A stretch of 6,084 nt of DNA from Candidatus Scatomorpha merdipullorum (GTDB taxonomy: Bacteria; Bacillota; Clostridia; Oscillospirales; Oscillospiraceae), in assembly GCA_018716795.1 (NCBI GenBank), contig DVJK01000008.1, positions 1-6,084 on the forward strand, given 5' to 3'. A program made the translations under genes and the position numbers. Each line of letters begins with the position of its first letter. Positions within the stretch are counted from its first letter, which is position 1. Shown piece by piece: positions 5,752 to 6,084 of this stretch. Under the pieces are notes generated by a model, which worked only from the letters and a program-made list of their open reading frames with translations, made no database searches and was not told the DNA's origin.

Positions 5752-6084
5752 ATGGACATTGAAAAGCTGAAAAAGAGCATGGACTCCCGCGGCTGGAGCT
5801 TTAAAAGCTTCGCCACGGGCACGGAGGCGGCGGATTATCTGAGCGGCGAGCTCGCGGGCGCGGCCGTCGGCATAGGCGGAAGCGGCACCGTTGACGCGAT
5901 AGGGCTCTACGACAGGCTCAGGGCCGTCTGCCCCGACGTCGCTTGGCACTGGAAGGAGGAGGACATGGACGCCGCGAGGGCGCGCGCCATGACCGGCGAC
6001 GCCTATGTCTGCTCCGCCAACGCCGTCGCCGAGACGGGCGAGATAGTCAACATCGACGGCATGGGCAACCGCCTGGCTGGCACG
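5752..6084 (+). CDS. LUD-domain (LutC/YkgG-like) lactate utilisation family protein, N-terminal part
   Basis: The first 111 residues of a protein that continues past the right edge. The LUD domain (formerly DUF162) is recognised from a nucleotide-fold-like glycine loop GIGGSGTVDAIGLYDRL (40-56) and the family hallmark CSANAVAETGEIVNIDGMGNR (87-107). In LutC/YkgG such domains belong to L-lactate oxidation complexes. Stand-alone LUD proteins of about 200 residues are common in Clostridia without lutA/lutB, and their role is unclear.

No lutA or lutB precedes it here, so a lactate function cannot be asserted from context; genes beyond the edge are unseen. The ATG at 5752 is supported by AAGGGG 9 nt upstream and by the typical short helical N-terminus (DIEKLKKSMDSRGW). 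Confidence 0.86.
   Translation, partial: MDIEKLKKSMDSRGWSFKSFATGTEAADYLSGELAGAAVGIGGSGTVDAIGLYDRLRAVCPDVAWHWKEEDMDAARARAMTGDAYVCSANAVAETGEIVNIDGMGNRLAGT

Noticed and set aside
1..6084. CRISPR array, insertion sequence, phage or defence system
   Set aside because: No direct repeats with spacers, terminal inverted repeats, transposase, integrase or defence-type domains are visible. The window is filled by housekeeping-like genes in one operon.

Overview
The window reads as a piece of a GC-rich Bacillota chromosome, most likely a gut-type Clostridia (Oscillospirales/Ruminococcaceae-like). This is inferred from the divergent clostridial type of topoisomerase pair, strong AGGAGG-like ribosome sites, a classic sigma-A promoter, and a YitT protein next to a stand-alone LUD-domain protein. 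Third codon positions are mostly G or C, yet ATA is a very common isoleucine codon.

Layout: bases 1-228 hold the open end of an unidentified frame. It is cut by a very good intrinsic terminator (121-148) and overlapped by a consensus-like promoter (208-236), so its reality is doubtful. From that promoter all genes run on the plus strand in one tight array: a GyrB/ParE-type ATPase subunit (290-2275), a 98-residue two-helix membrane protein with a zinc ribbon (2288-2584), a GyrA/ParC-type DNA-cleaving subunit (2585-4837), a YitT-family membrane protein (4841-5704), and the first 111 codons of a LUD (LutC/YkgG-like) protein running off the window (5752-6084). The junctions are 12, 0, 3 and 47 nt. 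I see no terminator between them, so they probably form one operon.

The two large subunits together would make a type IIA topoisomerase heterotetramer. The A subunit has no recognisable GyrA box, and the B subunit lacks the large insertion of E. coli GyrB. The pair is therefore more likely a topoisomerase IV-like decatenase than the housekeeping gyrase, although the gyrase genes are not in the window to compare. Both subunits keep the catalytic residues but are unusual at positions that are normally conserved: alanine at the quinolone-contact serine of the A subunit, and substitutions around the ATP site of the B subunit.

Nothing here looks like a mobile, defence or CRISPR system. The most interesting item is the small membrane zinc-ribbon gene lodged between the two topoisomerase genes and abutting the second one (TAAATG).
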